Below are positions 48,033 through 59,010 of a stretch of 64,000 nucleotides of DNA, one piece after another. A model generated the notes under the pieces. The model saw nothing but the letters and a program-made list of their open reading frames with translations, searched no databases and was not told the DNA's origin. The position numbers were made by a program, and so were the translations under genes. The stretch is from Dendrophyllia cribrosa (lineage: Eukaryota; Cnidaria; Anthozoa; Scleractinia; Dendrophylliidae): positions 6,050,682 through 6,114,681 of the forward strand of contig JAJLRJ010000009.1 of assembly GCA_024195265.1 (NCBI GenBank), in the 5' to 3' direction. Each line of letters begins with the position of its first letter. The first letter of the stretch is position 1.

Positions 48033-50789
48033 TTAATCCTTATCATAACGTACATTCACTGTTTTATTTACCTTAAGGGCCTCGGACAAAAACAAAACAC
48101 CCGCAGCACCAATACTGTTCCCTCTTAAATTCAAATTAGTCAGGGAGGAGTTGGCTACGAGGGCCTTGGAAAGAGAGGAAGCACCATCAGCACCAATACT
48201 GTTCCCTCTCAAATTCAAATTAGTTAGAGAGGAGTTTACAGTGAGGGCCTTGGAAAGAAAAGAAGCACCAGCAATACCAATACTGTTCCAGCTCAAATTC
48301 AAATAAGTCAGGGAGGAGTTTGCTGCGAGGGCATTGGAAAGAAACGAAGAACCCTTAACACCAATACTGTTCCCTCTCAAATCCAAATTAGTCAAGGAAG
48401 AGTTTGCTGTGAGGGCCTTGGAAAGTGAAGAAGCACCATCATCATCAATACTGTTACAACGCAAATCCAAATTAGTCAGAGAACAGTTTGTCGTAAGGGC
48501 CTGGGAAAGAGAAGAAGCACCAACATTACCAATGCTGTTCATCCCTAAATCCAAGCAAGTCAAAAAGGAGTTTGCCGATAGGGCCTGGGAAAGAATAGAA
48601 GCACCAGCAGCACAAATACCATTTTTCCTCAAATTCAAGTTAGTCAAAAGGGAGTTTGCTGAGAGAGCCTTTGAAAGAAAAGAGGCACCATTATCACCAA
48701 TCGTGTTCTCACTCAGATCCAAGTTTGTCAAGGAGGAGTTTGCTGTGAGGGCCTTGGAAAGAGAAGAAGCACCATCAACACCAATGCTGTTATTACTTAA
48801 ATTCAAATGAGCCAGGGAGGAGTTTGCTGAGAGGGCCTGGGAAAGAAAAGAAGCACCATCAACACCAATACTGTTAAAACTCAAATCCAAATTAGTCAGG
48901 GAGGAGTTTGCTGAGAGGGTCTGGGAAAGACAAGAAACACCATTACCACTGATACTGTTATAACTCAAATCCAAATTAGTCAGGGAGGAGTTTGCTGCAA
49001 GGGCCTGGAAAATACAAGAAACACCAGCAGCACCAATTCCGTTGTTTCTCAAATCCAAATGAGTCAGAGAGGAGTTTGCTGTGATGGCCTTGGAAAGAAA
49101 AGAAGCACCGTCGTCACCAATCCCATTCCAACTCAAATTCAAATTAGTGAGAGAGGAGTTTTTTTCGAGAGCCTGGGAAACTGAAGAAGCACCAGCAGGA
49201 CCAATATTGTTCTCACACAAGTCTAAATTAGTCAGGGAGGAATTTACTGTTAGGGCCTGGGAAATACAAGAAGCACCGACAGTACCAATACCGTTTCCGT
49301 ACAAATCCAAGTTAGTCAGAGAGGACAGATCAAGGTGCTTACCCAGAGTATGACCTAACTGAGACTCAAGGTTTTTCTTTAAGGTTGAGCACTCCCATAC
49401 AAACTTGAAAGCCAACTTCATACACAATTTGGCCTTTTCTTCGGATCCATGAACTAGCAAATTAATATGTGCAGTGATATTATTTACAAGAGACAATACA
49501 GTTTCCTCGGATTGTAAAGCTATGATTCCACTCATGTAGGAAAATACCTGATTCATTTCATACAAATATATTTCATTGGTCATAACTGAGGCACAGTTAA
49601 TTTCTTTGTCTAGAATCTGGAATGCAAGATAAAATCCGGCAAAAAATTCTTGAAAGCTTTTGTGTAAAAATGCACAGCGCATGCAAGGTCTCCTCTTAGT
49701 GCTGGCAGGTTGGATGGACAAAAATCCAAACTTAAGTGGAACAGTAGATTTGAAGCTCTCTTCATGTCTTTCGAAATAATACTCTCCTTTAAGAAGAGAT
49801 TCTAAAGCCAAGTTACCAAGAAGTAATAGTTCTGTCCTATAAACTGAAATTAGGTTTTTATCGCTGCATGATAATCCATTCTTTTTTTCATATCTTCTCA
49901 AAACGCAGAGGACGATTTCAATGTATAATTCAGTTCTGTTCGTTGGCAGAACGCCATCAAAATCCTCGAAAAGAATACAGAGTAAAGCTGTATTTAGTGG
50001 ATTATTTGTCATCTCGCCTAACTTTTCAGATGGACAGGATTGGTGAAAAGGACTAGGCCAAAGCTTTTTGATAAGCTTATTGGCCAAGTGTTCCATGCCT
50101 TGAAAATACTTTCTAATAAAGCTCTTCGCATCCTCTTCGGTGAATCCTACAATATCCCACAGTGTGTCACAGTATCGCCTAACTTTTTTTCCAACCTCAT
50201 GACGAGATGTAATAACAATGTGACAACCTGGGAGGTCTTTACTCTCGACCAGTTTATTGTACATGGCTAGCTTACTTGGGTCCACTTCATCCAATCCATC
50301 AAGCACCAACAAAACTTTAGACTGATTTTCTTGGATGAATTTGATGAAATTCTCTTTCGCTTCTTTGTTAACATCTTCAGGGAGAATTTGATCATCAATA
50401 GCGTCCCAGATGCTCGATTTAATATCATAGCATCGGAGAAAGATCAGCACTTCAATCGCTGGAAACGACTCGTCCCATTCATCTTGTTTAGTTGCCCAGT
50501 CATACGCCAGCTTCTGAGAGTACGTGGTTTTTCCCATGCCAGGTTCTCCTTCAATCAAAACAATCCGTGGTTTTTGACATTCTGCGTGCGCTCTAAAGAT
50601 ACCAGTCATATTGGTAATTTCATCGGTCAATACTCCTCGTGTTTTTTGTTTGTTGACGATCTTTAGTCTGGTAAAAATATCTTTCAGATTAAAACTGAAG
50701 TCTTCACACCAAGGAAATGGTAGATGGTGTCCTTCACGGCGTTTGTAGAGCTGACGAATTCTTTCTATGATATGGGTTGGATATGACAC
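48033..50789 (-). CDS. NLR large exon: NACHT to LRRs
   Basis: Acceptor CTCAG at 50790-50794 and stop TAA at 48033-48035. The whole NACHT and LRR region is intronless, unlike vertebrate NLRs, where RI-type LRRs are split by introns. Confidence 0.92.
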   Translation of the reverse strand: MSYPTHIIERIRQLYKRREGHHLPFPWCEDFSFNLKDIFTRLKIVNKQKTRGVLTDEITNMTGIFRAHAECQKPRIVLIEGEPGMGKTTYSQKLAYDWATKQDEWDESFPAIEVLIFLRCYDIKSSIWDAIDDQILPEDVNKEAKENFIKFIQENQSKVLLVLDGLDEVDPSKLAMYNKLVESKDLPGCHIVITSRHEVGKKVRRYCDTLWDIVGFTEEDAKSFIRKYFQGMEHLANKLIKKLWPSPFHQSCPSEKLGEMTNNPLNTALLCILFEDFDGVLPTNRTELYIEIVLCVLRRYEKKNGLSCSDKNLISVYRTELLLLGNLALESLLKGEYYFERHEESFKSTVPLKFGFLSIQPASTKRRPCMRCAFLHKSFQEFFAGFYLAFQILDKEINCASVMTNEIYLYEMNQVFSYMSGIIALQSEETVLSLVNNITAHINLLVHGSEEKAKLCMKLAFKFVWECSTLKKNLESQLGHTLGKHLDLSSLTNLDLYGNGIGTVGASCISQALTVNSSLTNLDLCENNIGPAGASSVSQALEKNSSLTNLNLSWNGIGDDGASFLSKAITANSSLTHLDLRNNGIGAAGVSCIFQALAANSSLTNLDLSYNSISGNGVSCLSQTLSANSSLTNLDLSFNSIGVDGASFLSQALSANSSLAHLNLSNNSIGVDGASSLSKALTANSSLTNLDLSENTIGDNGASFLSKALSANSLLTNLNLRKNGICAAGASILSQALSANSFLTCLDLGMNSIGNVGASSLSQALTTNCSLTNLDLRCNSIDDDGASSLSKALTANSSLTNLDLRGNSIGVKGSSFLSNALAANSSLTYLNLSWNSIGIAGASFLSKALTVNSSLTNLNLRGNSIGADGASSLSKALVANSSLTNLNLRGNSIGAAGVLFLSEALKVNKTVNVRYDKD

Positions 50790-52711
50790 ATCTGAGAAAA
50801 AACAAAATACCACAATTAAGGTTAGATTCATACCCTTTGCTGGACCGAGATTTAGAACCCTCTATTAAGCGGGCACCCTCAGGGAATAGCCAACTGACTG
50901 CTTAATAGGTGTCTTAAAATTGTGCATGCAATACGGCAAAACTTGAACTCAATGCGAAATTGATCAAGATGTACATTTTATTGTTAACAGCAACAGTAAC
51001 ACAAAATGTGATAAATAGCTATCGGATGTTGTTTGTATGGCAAGTCTTTGTTGTAAACCACATCATCAAAAGTTTTGCTGTCACATTCGACATGAAATGA
51101 AAAAAATCAATTATGGTTGTCTGTGATTGTGGGCCACATGTTTAGTGCAATGACAGTTCTTCCTGACCATTGAACTACAGCTGTAGGTGACAGTTTAACA
51201 GAGTTGAAATACAACAAAACTTGCCAATTGGTGACCGCGTCCACTTAAGGTGATTCCTTAGTATTGTATTGCGCATCACTACTACGCAAAATTCCTAACG
51301 TCATAAGCGGGCGCACAGTCCCGAACAAAGGAGGTTTCCTTTAAAGATAAGTTGGCCAAATGAATAAGGGATTGTCTTCTTCTAAACGAGCATGGTGACC
51401 TATCTTTATTAGTGCTTTAATTTACTGTAAAAAGCGTCCTCTTTGAGTTAACAGAGTTTTAAAAAATCCTTTGTCAGGAAAACAGGTTATTGCTAAAAAC
51501 ATGTACATACCCATCATTCGTAGCCATAAAATAAACCTTGAGATCATACGGGCAAAGAGCATTTTGAGTGAGCGCCGTTTCAGGTTGTGTGCCTTTGCCG
51601 TAAATCATATATCAAATTGTTTCTTATGGTCGACACTCAGGAATCACCTTAATAGAGGTGACTGCAGAGGTCAAGTTTACAGGGATTTTCAGGGATTTGA
51701 TCATTTGAAATGGTCACTTAATGAAGGGGGACTGCTTAACAGAGGGCCGCTTAATAGAGGTTTGAATGTATGCAAACGTTGATTTGGGGGGGAGGGGGGG
51801 GGGGGGGGGGGGGGGTGGGGGTCTATATATAATAATTATAGATGTACTGCAAAGAAAATTTTAGAAAAAAATGAGCCTAATTACATACACTTTATGTCTG
51901 AGATTACATCATTTATGACACCAAAACAATGTTAACTTGAATAGCAGCTACTGATGAACATTTAACAATTTCAGTTATCCTTTGCATCTATATTAATTTT
52001 CTCACAGATTTTCAACTCCTTTTCATAGTAGCCTACTAGAATCCACAGGTCATAAACTAATTTTACTGATTACCTTATAACATTTAATTCTGTTAAAGTG
52101 TCAGTGGTCCGGTTACTCCGGAACTCAAAGCATCATGGGGCTTACAGTGGTAAACTTGATGAATTATTAATGAGTTTGAGAAGCCATCACAACAGATAAG
52201 GACGAAGTGGTGGCAAACTGTATGTGGCAAAAACTTTGGTTTGTCCAGCAAAGAAAAGACTGTGAGTCATCTCTTATTTTTCTTTTAGTTAAGCGAGCAC
52301 GCGCGCACAAGTGGCCAAGCTGCGAGGCATGTGGATCGAGGGCATCAGCCTAAGAAAAAGAAAAAATAGGAGCTTTTTTTCTGTTTTCATCGGGCAGACG
52401 CCCTCAATCCACACTACTGCCCGCGCGCACATGCTCGCTCAACTCACTAAAAGAAAAATAAGAGATGGCACGCAGTCTAAGCAAAGAATTGTAAATCAAA
52501 GACTGTACTTATAACAACTGCACATGTAATAAAATGATAACTACAATGTATAAACTGCTTAACCTTCTATGCCATGGTTAGATGCATTTACAAATAATTC
52601 CTTAGAGGATACCTGAATGGTGCCCAGTCATGTCGTCAATCCGCTGAGAAGCCTGGGAAGAAAACTTTCTGCTTTTTGTTTGTGTTGAGCTCTGACCATC
52701 AGAAGACGTAC
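48033..52711 (-). CDS. NLR-type receptor: NACHT NTPase plus 15 LRRs (5' end unresolved)
   Basis: A large exon (48033-50789) plus an in-frame upstream exon (52613-52711) encode the C-terminal part of a NOD-like receptor. The NACHT domain has Walker A GEPGMGKTT, Walker B LLVLDGLDEVD and the sensor-like VITSRHE. A helical region follows, containing FLHKSFQEFFAGFYLAFQIL, as in NLR winged-helix/superhelical segments. The C-terminus is 15 leucine-rich repeats of exactly 28 residues of ribonuclease-inhibitor type, ending KVNKTVNVRYDKD. NLRs are cytosolic sensors that oligomerise through NACHT after ligand detection. The N-terminal effector domain (CARD, Death, TIR) was not found, so upstream exons are missing from this model or outside recognition. 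Translating from the Met at 50831 would use intron sequence, because a TTCTCAG acceptor at 50790-50796 joins in phase to the upstream exon. Confidence 0.9.
48063..49322 (-). repeat. 15 x 84-bp tandem LRR-coding repeat
   Basis: Each 84-bp unit encodes SLTNLDLSxNSIGxxGASxL-SQALxANS with no insertions or deletions. High similarity among units suggests recent unit duplication or conversion. The periodicity also opens long antisense frames (for example 48334-48810) that are not genes. Confidence 0.95.
50846..51776. mobile_element. Pogo-like MITE, 0.93 kb, hosting a nested MITE
   Basis: AGAACCCTCTATTAAGCGGG near 50852 is mirrored by CCGCTTAATAGAGGTTTGAA near 51751-51770. TTAATAGAGGT motifs recur inside. 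The nested element at 51248-51649 interrupts CCACTTA-ATAGAGGTG. Confidence 0.65.
51248..51649. mobile_element. Nested MITE with AGGTGATTCC termini
   Basis: AGGTGATTCCT...AGGAATCACCT is flanked by TA at 51246-51247 and 51650-51651. Removing it and one TA rejoins the host motif CACTTAATAGAGGTG. Confidence 0.82.
51794..51815 (+). repeat. Poly(G) tract
   Basis: 22-nt G run within a longer G-rich stretch (51786-51821). Confidence 0.9.
52265..52475. mobile_element. Foldback/MITE-like inverted repeat
   Basis: CATCTCTTATTTTTCTTTTA, then AGCGAGCACGCGCGC and GTGGATCGAGGGC, is mirrored to TAAAAGAAAAATAAGAGATG at 52466. The arms have several indels. Confidence 0.75.
52613..52711 (-). CDS. NLR upstream linker exon
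   Basis: 99 nt between acceptor TTGAACAG and donor GTATCC. The phase (2 nt, 32 codons, 1 nt) joins D-V-S-Y-P of the large exon. Encodes a Ser/Thr/Gln-rich linker (SSDGQSSTQTKSRKFSSQAS) with no domain. Inferred from splice signals and frame. Confidence 0.6.
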
Positions 52712-54129
52712 CTGTTCAAGCAAAATGACTAAACTAAGTGACACCACTTATCATTAAACACTTCATATAGACACCTCTACTAAGTACATGTAGACTGCAA
52801 ACAGTCAGTTTTTCCCTCTAAAGCTCAATTTATACAGATATACGGACTGTCTTGTAGTCAACCCTATCTTGTCGGGGGTACATTTGCTTCACAATTGCTG
52901 TTAAATTGTGTATATATACATGTATATATAAAGTATCACAAATGAAAACTCAAAAAGATATTATTTTGAGCTGTCACTATTAGGGTTCCAAAGTTCCAAA
53001 GAAAAATTTTAAATGTGGTTAAATAAATAATTTAAGCAAAGTTAACCTCGAGCCAATGCGCCCAGCGGTTTTCCCCCATGGCGGTACGTGACCTGCGGGG
53101 CGGCCTCAGGGTTTTTTGCAGGATGCTTCTGTGACTCATGTTACATCCTCGTGGCTTTTTGAGCTTGATCTTTGCGGATCAATTGTGCTTGATCGTTGTG
53201 GATCAATTGTGCTACTTTGAGGAAAATCTTCGCGGATTTGGGCTCCCATCCCTCCCACCCTCTGGGGTTTGTGGGGTTAGGTAAGTATTTTTTCCACTGA
53301 ATTCTTTTCAGTGTGACAGTGCCTGTTGGCGGCCGCTTGTAGGGGTGGTTCCCGCTCGCAGGGTTGCCATGGATACCTCCCTAACCTTTAAGGCACCAAT
53401 TCCCAAGCTCATCTATTGGTGATGAGTTTAACTAGAACATATATACTTGCCAGTTGCAATAACGTTGTCATAGAAAAATGAAAAACGAAAAATGAAAAAA
53501 GGCCAATTGAAATTAGTTAGGCATACAAAGTACACTCCGGGATTTTAATAATTCTTAAAGCAGTCATGCACTATTATGGCATAAGAACAGGTTTTTGCAT
53601 TTTTGCTTTTCATGGTGCAACTACGCACATGTAACAGTTGTTCTGTTTAGTTGTTTAATCTCCCAAATGAATTATTTTGCCTGATGGTAGCTTCCCTCTA
53701 CTGGATTAAAATCTGGCCTTCAAAACGCCTCAGAATACTGGTAAATAACGTTACCTTAATTACACAATTAATGTACAGCTATAAAGGTGTGAGTTCCCTG
53801 TCAATGCTGCAAGCTGTGATGATTTTAAAGCTAATTAATTCCTTTGGATTTTTTCATGTTTCATTTTTCTGTGACAATGTCATTGCAGTTGTTTCAAAAA
53901 CATTTTCATACAGAGAAGTTTATAGATAGATATATACTTTTGTTTACATGCATGTGTGCATAACACACCAGTCAACCTTAAACTTAAATTTGGGAAAATA
54001 TAAGGAAAGCAAGAAACATAATATGTAGTACAAAGGACATCCTGTATGTAGTTTCCCTTTTTGAGAATTATGCCTTGCCCTTTTTAGGGATGGTTCATTA
54101 TTTATGGGGATGACCGGGTTGGGAAAATA
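52712..54129. other. Region upstream of the NLR exon, nothing assigned
   Basis: The NLR N-terminal exons should lie here or beyond, but no CARD, Death, TIR or other effector domain was recognised. 53060-53280 is GC-richer with a TGATCNTTGNGGATCAATTG direct repeat (53168 and 53192). Confidence 0.35.
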
Positions 54130-54656
54130 ATGAGTGAGTCATTTCCAGAATGTCTCAGCCAGTCAACGATAATGGGAAGGAATGGAAGCAACGCATGCGC
54201 ATTTTTGTGTTTATACTTTGAACAAGTTGCTTCACAAGGTGTCCTAAGCCCAAGACAAGGATTGATGCTGCCAGCACAATGGAAAGATTTCCTTGAGCAG
54301 TCAATAATTCAAGGAAATGACTTGCACGATGAACTTTTTGATCATGAAGGTGTTGACTTGGATGCAGAAGGTGCAGTTGAAATGGCAGGAGATGACTGTG
54401 GTGTTGTTTCCCTTGGACAACAAAAAGATTTGTTCAGGGCGTCTGCAAAGGATTTGCTGGCAGGATGGCTTAATGAGTTATCAAGTAGGAAAAAGAGAAG
54501 TTGTCACCTCTTCTGTGAGAGCAGTGTTGTTGTTTATTGACAGTTGTAGAGAACTCATTTTGTGGATTCCCATTCATTCACATAAAGACAGTAAAGCACT
54601 AATAGTTAGTGCACCACCCGGTAATGGTTGTCATTTGCTGACTGGATTGTCAAAAT
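54130..54656 (+). pseudogene. Decayed gene of an unnamed conserved-looking family
   Basis: The frame at 54130-54540 reads STIMGRNGSNACAFLCLYFE, WKDFLEQSIIQGNDLHDELF, DHEGVDLDAE and AGDDCGVVSLGQQ. Near 54520 the frame shifts and the next one gives RAVLLFIDSCREL, a W-I-P-I-H-S-H-K box and SAPPGNGCHLLTGLSK. From memory, G-R-N-G-S-N-A-C and D-S-H-S-H blocks occur together in cnidarian proteins of unknown function. A Cys...His arrangement would suit a papain-like fold, but that is speculative. One frameshift and a missing downstream half indicate a pseudogene. Confidence 0.45.
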
Positions 54657-54659
54657 GAC

Positions 54660-55171
54660 GGACTTCCATTGGCAGACCCCTACATGTTCATCTGAAAGGG
54701 GTTTTATTGTACTGTGTAAATTGACATGGCAATGTGGAGCATTTTCCGAGTAGTTTTGGAAGTACATGTGTAATGTAATATTAATAAGAGCAGTTTTTAA
54801 TTGAGTGCTGAAAGTAAATTATTTTGGGAAAGGCAAAAATTCTTGTGCCTCATTCTTGATGAATCAGAAATGCCAGTTAAGACCAAAACCTATCATGGCT
54901 TAAAGGCATTTTCCGATGCTTTGCCCTGGCTACATTTGCTTTGAGCTCTGATTGGTCCATTGTGTTGTTTGCGTCTGATGTGATTGGCCAGAGTAATTGC
55001 TTTGGTTTTGGTTTTACGACCCTCAATTGTAAACTGCTCTATCAATTGAAGGGGTGCGCCGAATAAGGCCCTAAATGACTTTTGATGTAACATCAAATTC
55101 TCCTTGTGTTTCACAAGGGAATGCAAGGCAATTTTTAAGCAGAATCTAGTAGTTTATTAGAAGTCATTTAA
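54660..55171. other. No recognisable feature
   Basis: No supported gene or repeat. Confidence 0.35.
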
Positions 55172-55440
55172 GGGGAGCAGGGGTGGTGTAGTGGTGAGAT
55201 CACTCGCCTCCCACCAATGTGGCCGGGGTTCGATCCTCGGACCTGGCGTCATATGTGGGTTGAGTTTGTTGTTGGTTCTCTCCTTGCTCCGAGAGGTTTT
55301 CCTCCGGGTACTCCAGTTTTCCCCTCTCCTCAAAAACCAACATTCTAAATTCCAATTTGATCTGGAAAGAGGACCTGCATGAAAACCAGCTACGGCTGAT
55401 GCGGCTTTCCTCTCTAAATATAGTTATATAGTTATTCAAG
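55172..55440 (+). mobile_element. tRNA-derived SINE, second family
   Basis: Head GGGGTGGTGTAGTGGTGAGA (box A) and GCCGGGGTTCGATCCTCGG (box B), then a body with GAGTTTGTTGTTGGTTCTC, CCTCCGGGTACTCC and CAGTTTTCCCCTCTCC. It ends in TATAGTTATATAGTTATT. This body recurs widely in marine invertebrate sequence as I remember it, and is distinct from the 9.5/21.4/34.7-kb family. Confidence 0.82.
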
Positions 55441-56219
55441 GCACCCCTTTAATTTGCTTTGGATTTAGATTACTATGTATATAGTGTGGAAAAAACTCAG
55501 ATCACTTTTTCCACCATTAATAGCTAGTTAAACCAAAACCAATAGTTGCACTTTTTTAACTGTGCAACCACATTTTTTAGCATCTAATTCAGACTCGTGT
55601 CTGGTTATGTCGTGATTGGGGAGAATTAATTTTTGGTTTCATTACATGTAATTGGTTTTGGTTGTACAGCACGTCAGTTGAAAACTGCTGTGTTTATTAT
55701 CCAAAGTGTAATAGAATAAAAAGCAAAATTCAATGTTTGGTAAGTTAGGGATCAAAAGAAATTGTACAAATTGGGTTGGTAGTTGTTATGTCATGTTGTT
55801 TTGGTACATAAGGTGCTTTTGTGGTTGCTGGAGCAAATGAAATTTACATCCAGTCTTGAACAGCGATACATGTTGTCTATTAGTCAAATATGGATTATAA
55901 CTGTAAATACTACTTTCTTTTACCCTGCACTGAAAAGTGAAAAGAAAGAAACCCCACCCGATTTGTTGACTGTCATACCTGATATTGAGGCTAGCAAAAG
56001 CTCTGTTTCGCATTATTGACTTGGTTTAGATCTCATCCAATTAGCCTTTGATTCATTTAGAATTTCAGCATGTAGAGTGTGTAGTAATATAGATGTTGAA
56101 AATGAGTGCACCTGGCCAACTGGCAAACAATTTTTTGCAATCTCACACATCCTAAACTATCCTTTTTATTCTACCATGTGTGCAGCAAGCGAGATCGAGT
56201 CAAAGGATAGTTCAAAACA
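55441..56219. other. No recognisable feature
   Basis: AT-rich; may be introns of the decayed genes on either side. Confidence 0.3.
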
Positions 56220-56844
56220 ATGGCTCTTACTCATCTGTTTGTTTGGCCACTGGTATTTGAGGATCTTGAGCCAGAAGATCTCATAAGTGTGGCTTTAGTT
56301 TGTCTTACATGGTGGAGATATGTGTTTTAGGGACAAAAGTCAACTTCATAAGCGCTTCTCCAGTGTAAAGATCTTGATTCGGCCGACACACTGTCAGGCA
56401 GCATGTACCTGAAAGTACCACTGCGAACATTCACATCACTACACAGAGTCAACTTGTCTAATAAATCAATCTCGTCCAGGAATTTTGTAAAGCTCATTTC
56501 TGCCGCAAGACAACTCCGGGAGTTGAACATTGTATGGAAATGTCAGAAAGCGCAATCTTCAAAAGTTAAACCGTCTGTTACTTCGACGCTTGGGATCCAT
56601 AAACATCTCTCACAACAAACAATTTAATGTTCTAGTTATTGCCTGTATGTGTTTTCTCAATTTACTGGAAGAGATTTGTGCAAGAGGAATCCACCTGCAG
56701 TTCAGAGAGCTATTGTTTTTATTGAAGACCGTCCAACGTCTTAGAAATGGTCTAGAACTTGAAAGTGACATGGTGGAAAGCAACTGCTTGTTTGATGCGG
56801 TGGATACTGCTTCAGATTTTGAGCTTCTAGAATACTTTTTTTGA
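56220..56844 (+). pseudogene. Decayed F-box/LRR gene
   Basis: An ATG at 56220 opens MALTHLFVWPLVFEDLEPED-LISVALVCLTWWRYVF, a good F-box, then a stop. Shifted by 2 nt, RDKSQLHKRFSSVKILIRPT continues it. The frame at 56403 gives HRVNLSNKSISSRNFVKLIS and ARQLRELNIV (LRR), and the frame at 56530 gives RRLGSINISHNKQFNVLVIA, LLEEICARGIHL and more LRR-like text to a stop at 56844. At least three frame changes and one stop show a pseudogene of an F-box/LRR ubiquitin-ligase subunit. It may relate to the decayed gene at 54.1 kb, but the link is not proven. Confidence 0.65.
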
Positions 56845-56890
56845 AATGAAAAACAAGTTATATGGATGCTCGCAAAATTACCTTGCATAT

Positions 56891-57759
56891 CAGGGCTTGA
56901 ATTTAATTTCTTGGATAACTGACTCTTTGAGTTAGTAGACATAAATTTTACTAACCAAATTATAAAATTTATTATCCAAGAATCTGTGCTTGAATTTACA
57001 ATATATCAAATCGAAAATTGTGATAATAAATGGAACAAACTATTGAGTGGTTCAAATTACATGTCTTTGATAACCTACAAAATAAATAGACAATTTAACA
57101 CGAATCGAATTTTATCACTTTCATGAGTCTTCCATAGCAGTGTTCAAAACTGTACTTGTTCTTTTTTGTTTTTCTTGATCTTGTTTCCTCTCCATTACTT
57201 TTTGGCGGTGGCCTTTTTCTGAAAATCCATCTAATGATCTCTGCATAACAAACAGGGCACACTGCTGATCGCAAACAAGCCACTTCCAAAAAAACATAAA
57301 ACAAACAAGATGGCGGAAAGTAACAAAGTTGTGTCCAGCTCTCCACATCTACCAAATAGGCCTGGGGTCAATTAAAAAAAAAAACTTTTACAAGTGTAAT
57401 TTACAAGTGTTGTCATTGTTTCAGAGGTTGAAAACAATAGCTACACTTGTAAATTACACTTGTAAAAGTTTTATTGAATTGACCCCTGGTTACCTTGAGT
57501 TCTGTGAAGTAAGCGTTTTCATGTTCGATCGTACTGTTGTGCATATTCAACATAGAAAACAACCTTGTGCAAAAAGCAACACATCAGCCTTTTGTGAAAA
57601 TTAACATTATTTCTAAGAAGACTTTCTCTGCATGATAAAGAAAGAAAATTAAAGAAAATTTGTACTAACCATGTCGGGTAACTTTAACACATTTTTAGTA
57701 ACCAAACGTCGAAAACTACTAACCGTTGGTTAACAGGTTACCACTAAATTCCAGCCCTG
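56891..57759. mobile_element. hAT-like element, 869 bp, non-autonomous
   Basis: Ends CAGGGCTTGAATTTA... and ...TAAATTCCAGCCCTG (TIR 15 bp with one mismatch), with CATAT on both sides (56886-56890 and 57760-57764). It encloses a second MITE at 57363-57486. No transposase. Confidence 0.7.
57363..57486. mobile_element. Small palindromic MITE nested in the hAT-like element
   Basis: GGGGTCAATT and CTTTTACAAGTGTAATTTAC are mirrored by GTAAATTACACTTGTAAAAG and AATTGACCCC. Arms about 50 bp, total 124 bp. Confidence 0.85.
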
Positions 57760-57764
57760 CATAT

Positions 57765-59010
57765 TATCAGTATTTATTTGTTTTATTTCTTGGCGGGAAT
57801 TCATGCAACTTTGGGGGGTCTGCTAATCCGCATGATTTGTCAGTGTTTTCAATCACTGGTTGACAGTTCCTTTGAGAAACCCGAGTAAAGTTGCTGATTG
57901 ATGTATTACTGTGCTAATGTTGTTGTAATCTGATATAAATTCAAATCATAGCCTTTTGGCGCATAGAAATTTTTGTAAGTTTCAGATATGTTATATTTAT
58001 AAAACTAGTGTATCCAAAAGATAGTAATTGCTGCGGTAAATTTGTTGTAATAATGCTGTTTTATCGCCTCGCTGGTATTACAGAATTTTCTCTTTCGTTT
58101 TTTGAGGGAAAGCAAAGCAAATGTAACCGGGATGAATCGACGAAAACTCCAGCTGATAAGACTAATTTTGTTTTGTAATTCACGCATCAAGTTCTTGCAA
58201 TGTCTGTAGAATATTGTTGAGCAAAGGACGCGTTCACCACGAGGAAGGTGTGAAAATTTAGGTTTAACTTAATTATTGATAATGAATATGTTGCGTTACT
58301 AGCTAGCCGTATCGTATTCGCGTCACCACGCGCTCTGCTCAGGTTTCGCTTCCCCACGCGCTCAGCTTAGTCTCATCGACCGCTGTCGGAGTGATTTCAA
58401 AATAAATTTGTCTTTTATTCCGTACAATCTTCGAAAATCTTTGCTATCCAACGGTCCTATCACCATGCCTCACAGTCCTCGCTCAACTCGCGGTAGTCTT
58501 CGACACTTCAGTTCCTATTACGACTGGCACATATTGGACCAAAATATTACAAATCTCGCAGCCAACAGCTTGAAACAACAGTTCTTTTGCCTACTTGTTA
58601 CACCAACCATCACTTAAAAACTTACTACAAATCAATGTTCGAACCTGAATTTTGAGGGACAACTTGACGTATTTACGATCATTTTACACAGTTCCACAGT
58701 GTTACGTACAATACGCCCTTGCCAAGATGCATGTGTATAAAATAATAATTGTTGTGGACTGTATATTATTTTCTTCTTCACAAACGTGACAAATCACTTT
58801 GATATTAGTACTGTTTTTACGTGTAACAAGTGTGCTTTTAATATTCTCTGTCGCATAAGTCTCAAAACATGTATTGAAAACTTTGCATACAATCTAAACT
58901 TCGCCAAATATGGGCGCAGTTTTATCACTGACAAACTGGAAGGAAAGGAAACTCTATTCTGATTTGTACTGATAACAAGAACAACAACTCTTCGAGTAAT
59001 GAAGTCGTGC
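57765..59010. other. No recognisable feature
   Basis: No gene or clear repeat. Short frames at 58005-58190 (-) and 58408-58617 (+) show no family features. Confidence 0.35.

Noticed and set aside
48334..48810. 158-residue plus-strand protein
   Set aside because: It is the antisense of the 84-bp LRR repeats. The periodicity keeps the frame open.
50790..50831. NLR start at MNLTLIVVFCFF as a signal peptide or membrane anchor
   Set aside because: The segment overlaps a polypyrimidine tract and a TTCTCAG acceptor that joins in phase to an upstream exon, so it is most likely intron.
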